Positions 63,201 through 64,000 of a stretch of 64,000 bases of DNA are shown piece by piece. The translations under genes were made by a program, and so were the position numbers. The DNA is from Pithys albifrons albifrons (taxonomy: Eukaryota; Chordata; Aves; Passeriformes; Thamnophilidae), in the NCBI RefSeq assembly GCF_047495875.1, contig NC_092461.1, forward strand, positions 48,861,101 through 48,925,100, given 5' to 3'. A model generated the notes under the pieces. That model saw nothing but the letters and a program-made list of their open reading frames with translations, had not been told where the DNA came from and did no database searches. Position 1 is the first letter of the stretch; every line of letters begins with the position of its first letter.

Positions 63201-64000
63201 CTGGCTACACCACGTCATCCTTGCAATGCTTTCTCAGAATCACAAGTTCATGAAATTTTTATGTAGCAATAACAAGTCTTAGATGTCTCACATTTCTATA
63301 ATGACTAGTTTATAAAGACTTACAAACTGTTTCTTCTTGTCGGTTGACAGTCTGTTCATTTCTTCTTTATCAGCTTTCATCTCTTCCTCATTATACTGGA
63401 AGTCACGGACCATAAATCTGTGTTTGCAAGTGAATAAAATCAAAAGTAGCTATCTAGAGATCCTTCAAAATACAAGAGAGAGAATGCCCACAAAATAAGC
63501 CTTACTTATATTCTCTGGCTTTGTGCTTGAAGTCGTCCACTGCCTTCCTGAACAAGGTGACGTTACAAAGGTAACTGTCTTGGTCCTCAAAGAGTACACT
63601 ACACAATAAAACACCAAACCAAGTGTCAGAATTAAGAAAGTTCAGGTCAGCACAGATCTGACATACAGTAGTGTAAGTTGTACTTTATTGCTACAAGGCA
63701 AGAACATAAATGTAGACAATCTTATGGGATTTAGTTCCCAAAATAAACACCTTATACAGAAAGTAATTGACTGCTCTTACTTAGTCCTGCATAAAGGATG
63801 GCAGTTTGTAGATCACATTCAGAGACTTCATCACTCAGAAACACTTCATAAGGCATTTGTTCATATTAAAAATTATTTCACAAAAAAAAGAACTGAAGCT
63901 GGTTTAGTACTGAAAAGTCTGGACTAGAGATTTATTAGAAATATGTATTTTAAAGAAAAATTAAATGGATTTAAAATAGAAAAGTACACAAATTAAAAAA
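60164..64000 (-). CDS. ATP6V1C1: ATP6V1C1, 3' part (last five coding exons)
   Basis: V-type proton ATPase subunit C1 is the V1-sector subunit that clamps peripheral stalks to V0 and controls reversible pump assembly on endosomes, lysosomes and secretory membranes. Seen here: five minus-strand exons (63506-63598, 63324-63417, 62703-62800, 61419-61545, 60164-60259) whose phases join without gaps. They encode 168 residues that correspond to human residues about 215-382 with only scattered substitutions. The end is the conserved [12 protein letters not shown]. Introns are 88, 523, 1157 and 1159 bases. The remaining N-terminal exons lie beyond 64,000. No disabling change is visible. BAALC follows downstream on the same strand. 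Confidence 0.96.
61419..61545 (-). CDS. ATP6V1C1: ATP6V1C1 internal exon (second from the end)
   Basis: Completes Arg and encodes [17 protein letters not shown] to [11 protein letters not shown]. Differences from human are a Leu to Met after NKKT and YD for HE in the REVLHELYK segment. The acceptor is CCTTCTCAG and the donor ATTGAT|GTAAGT. Confidence 0.95.
62703..62800 (-). CDS. ATP6V1C1: ATP6V1C1 internal exon (third from the end)
   Basis: Encodes [20 protein letters not shown] to VFVESVL plus two bases of Arg; as far as I recall it is identical to human at every residue. The acceptor is CCTTTCACAG and the donor TTTTAAG|GTAATG. Entry is phase 0 and exit is phase 2. Confidence 0.95.
63324..63417 (-). 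CDS. ATP6V1C1: ATP6V1C1 internal exon (fourth from the end)
   Basis: Encodes [20 protein letters not shown] and on to DKKKQF, a charged helical segment nearly identical to human (one Ile to Met change). The acceptor is AACACAG and the donor CAGTTT|GTAAGT. It is separated from the preceding exon by an 88-base intron, the shortest in the window. Confidence 0.95.
63506..63598 (-). CDS. ATP6V1C1: ATP6V1C1 internal exon (fifth from the end)
   Basis: Encodes [16 protein letters not shown] through AREY, flanked by split codons: one base completing Asn at the start and two bases of Lys at the end. The acceptor is TTGTGTAG (AG at plus 63599-63600) and the donor is TATAA|GTAAGG (GT at 63504-63505). 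Human has VLSEDQ and ARENK at the same places. Confidence 0.94.
63599..64000 (-). other. ATP6V1C1: ATP6V1C1 intron, running off the window
   Basis: The intron upstream of the first exon seen. I found no sequence matching the preceding part of the protein, so the next exon lies beyond the right edge. The 79-codon plus-strand frame here is chance. Confidence 0.8.

Noticed and set aside
1..64000. CRISPR arrays, operons, phage or bacterial mobile systems
   Set aside because: There is no direct-repeat/spacer pattern or prokaryotic gene layout; the sequence is eukaryotic nuclear DNA throughout.

Overview
The window is vertebrate nuclear DNA from a bird. The evidence is several CR1 retrotransposon fragments, including one with the characteristic 3' tail of ATTCTATG repeats, several LTRs of avian type, GT-AG introns, and two protein-coding genes whose predicted proteins match the conserved vertebrate proteins BAALC and ATP6V1C1. 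The AT-rich background and large introns and spacers fit an avian macrochromosome. The species cannot be named from the sequence.

Layout, left to right. From 1 to about 19 kb there is no recognisable gene. This is the 3' flank of BAALC, and it is loaded with retroelements: a 5'-truncated CR1 (445-2022), a second CR1 end (2465-2615), an inverted pair of related LTRs (3576-4095 and 6832-7708), and three other LTR-like elements (5681-6022, 9484-9900, 14903-15449). From 19,621 to 41,733 the minus strand carries the complete coding sequence of BAALC in three exons. I assembled these from the sequence with consistent reading phase; they give a 146-residue protein. The first exon lies in the window's only CpG island (about 41,250-42,115). 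The 17.7-kb first intron holds an LTR in the same orientation as the gene and a good RFX-type X-box.

From 42 to 59 kb is the spacer between the two genes, with CR1 fragments (43.6, 50.3, 55.2-56.2 kb) and a second, opposite-facing copy of the LTR family found in BAALC intron 1 (57.1-57.7 kb). From about 59.6 kb to the right edge the minus strand carries the 3' end of ATP6V1C1: five coding exons for the last 168 residues of V-ATPase subunit C1, with the rest of the gene beyond the window.

The two genes lie head to tail on the minus strand (ATP6V1C1 then BAALC), which is the order I recall from human chromosome 8q22. The sequence does not suggest that they work together: one is a lipid-anchored signalling adaptor, the other a housekeeping proton-pump subunit. 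I found no CRISPR array, operon, intact virus or novel multi-gene system. Most long open frames here come from retroelements or are chance frames in non-coding DNA.
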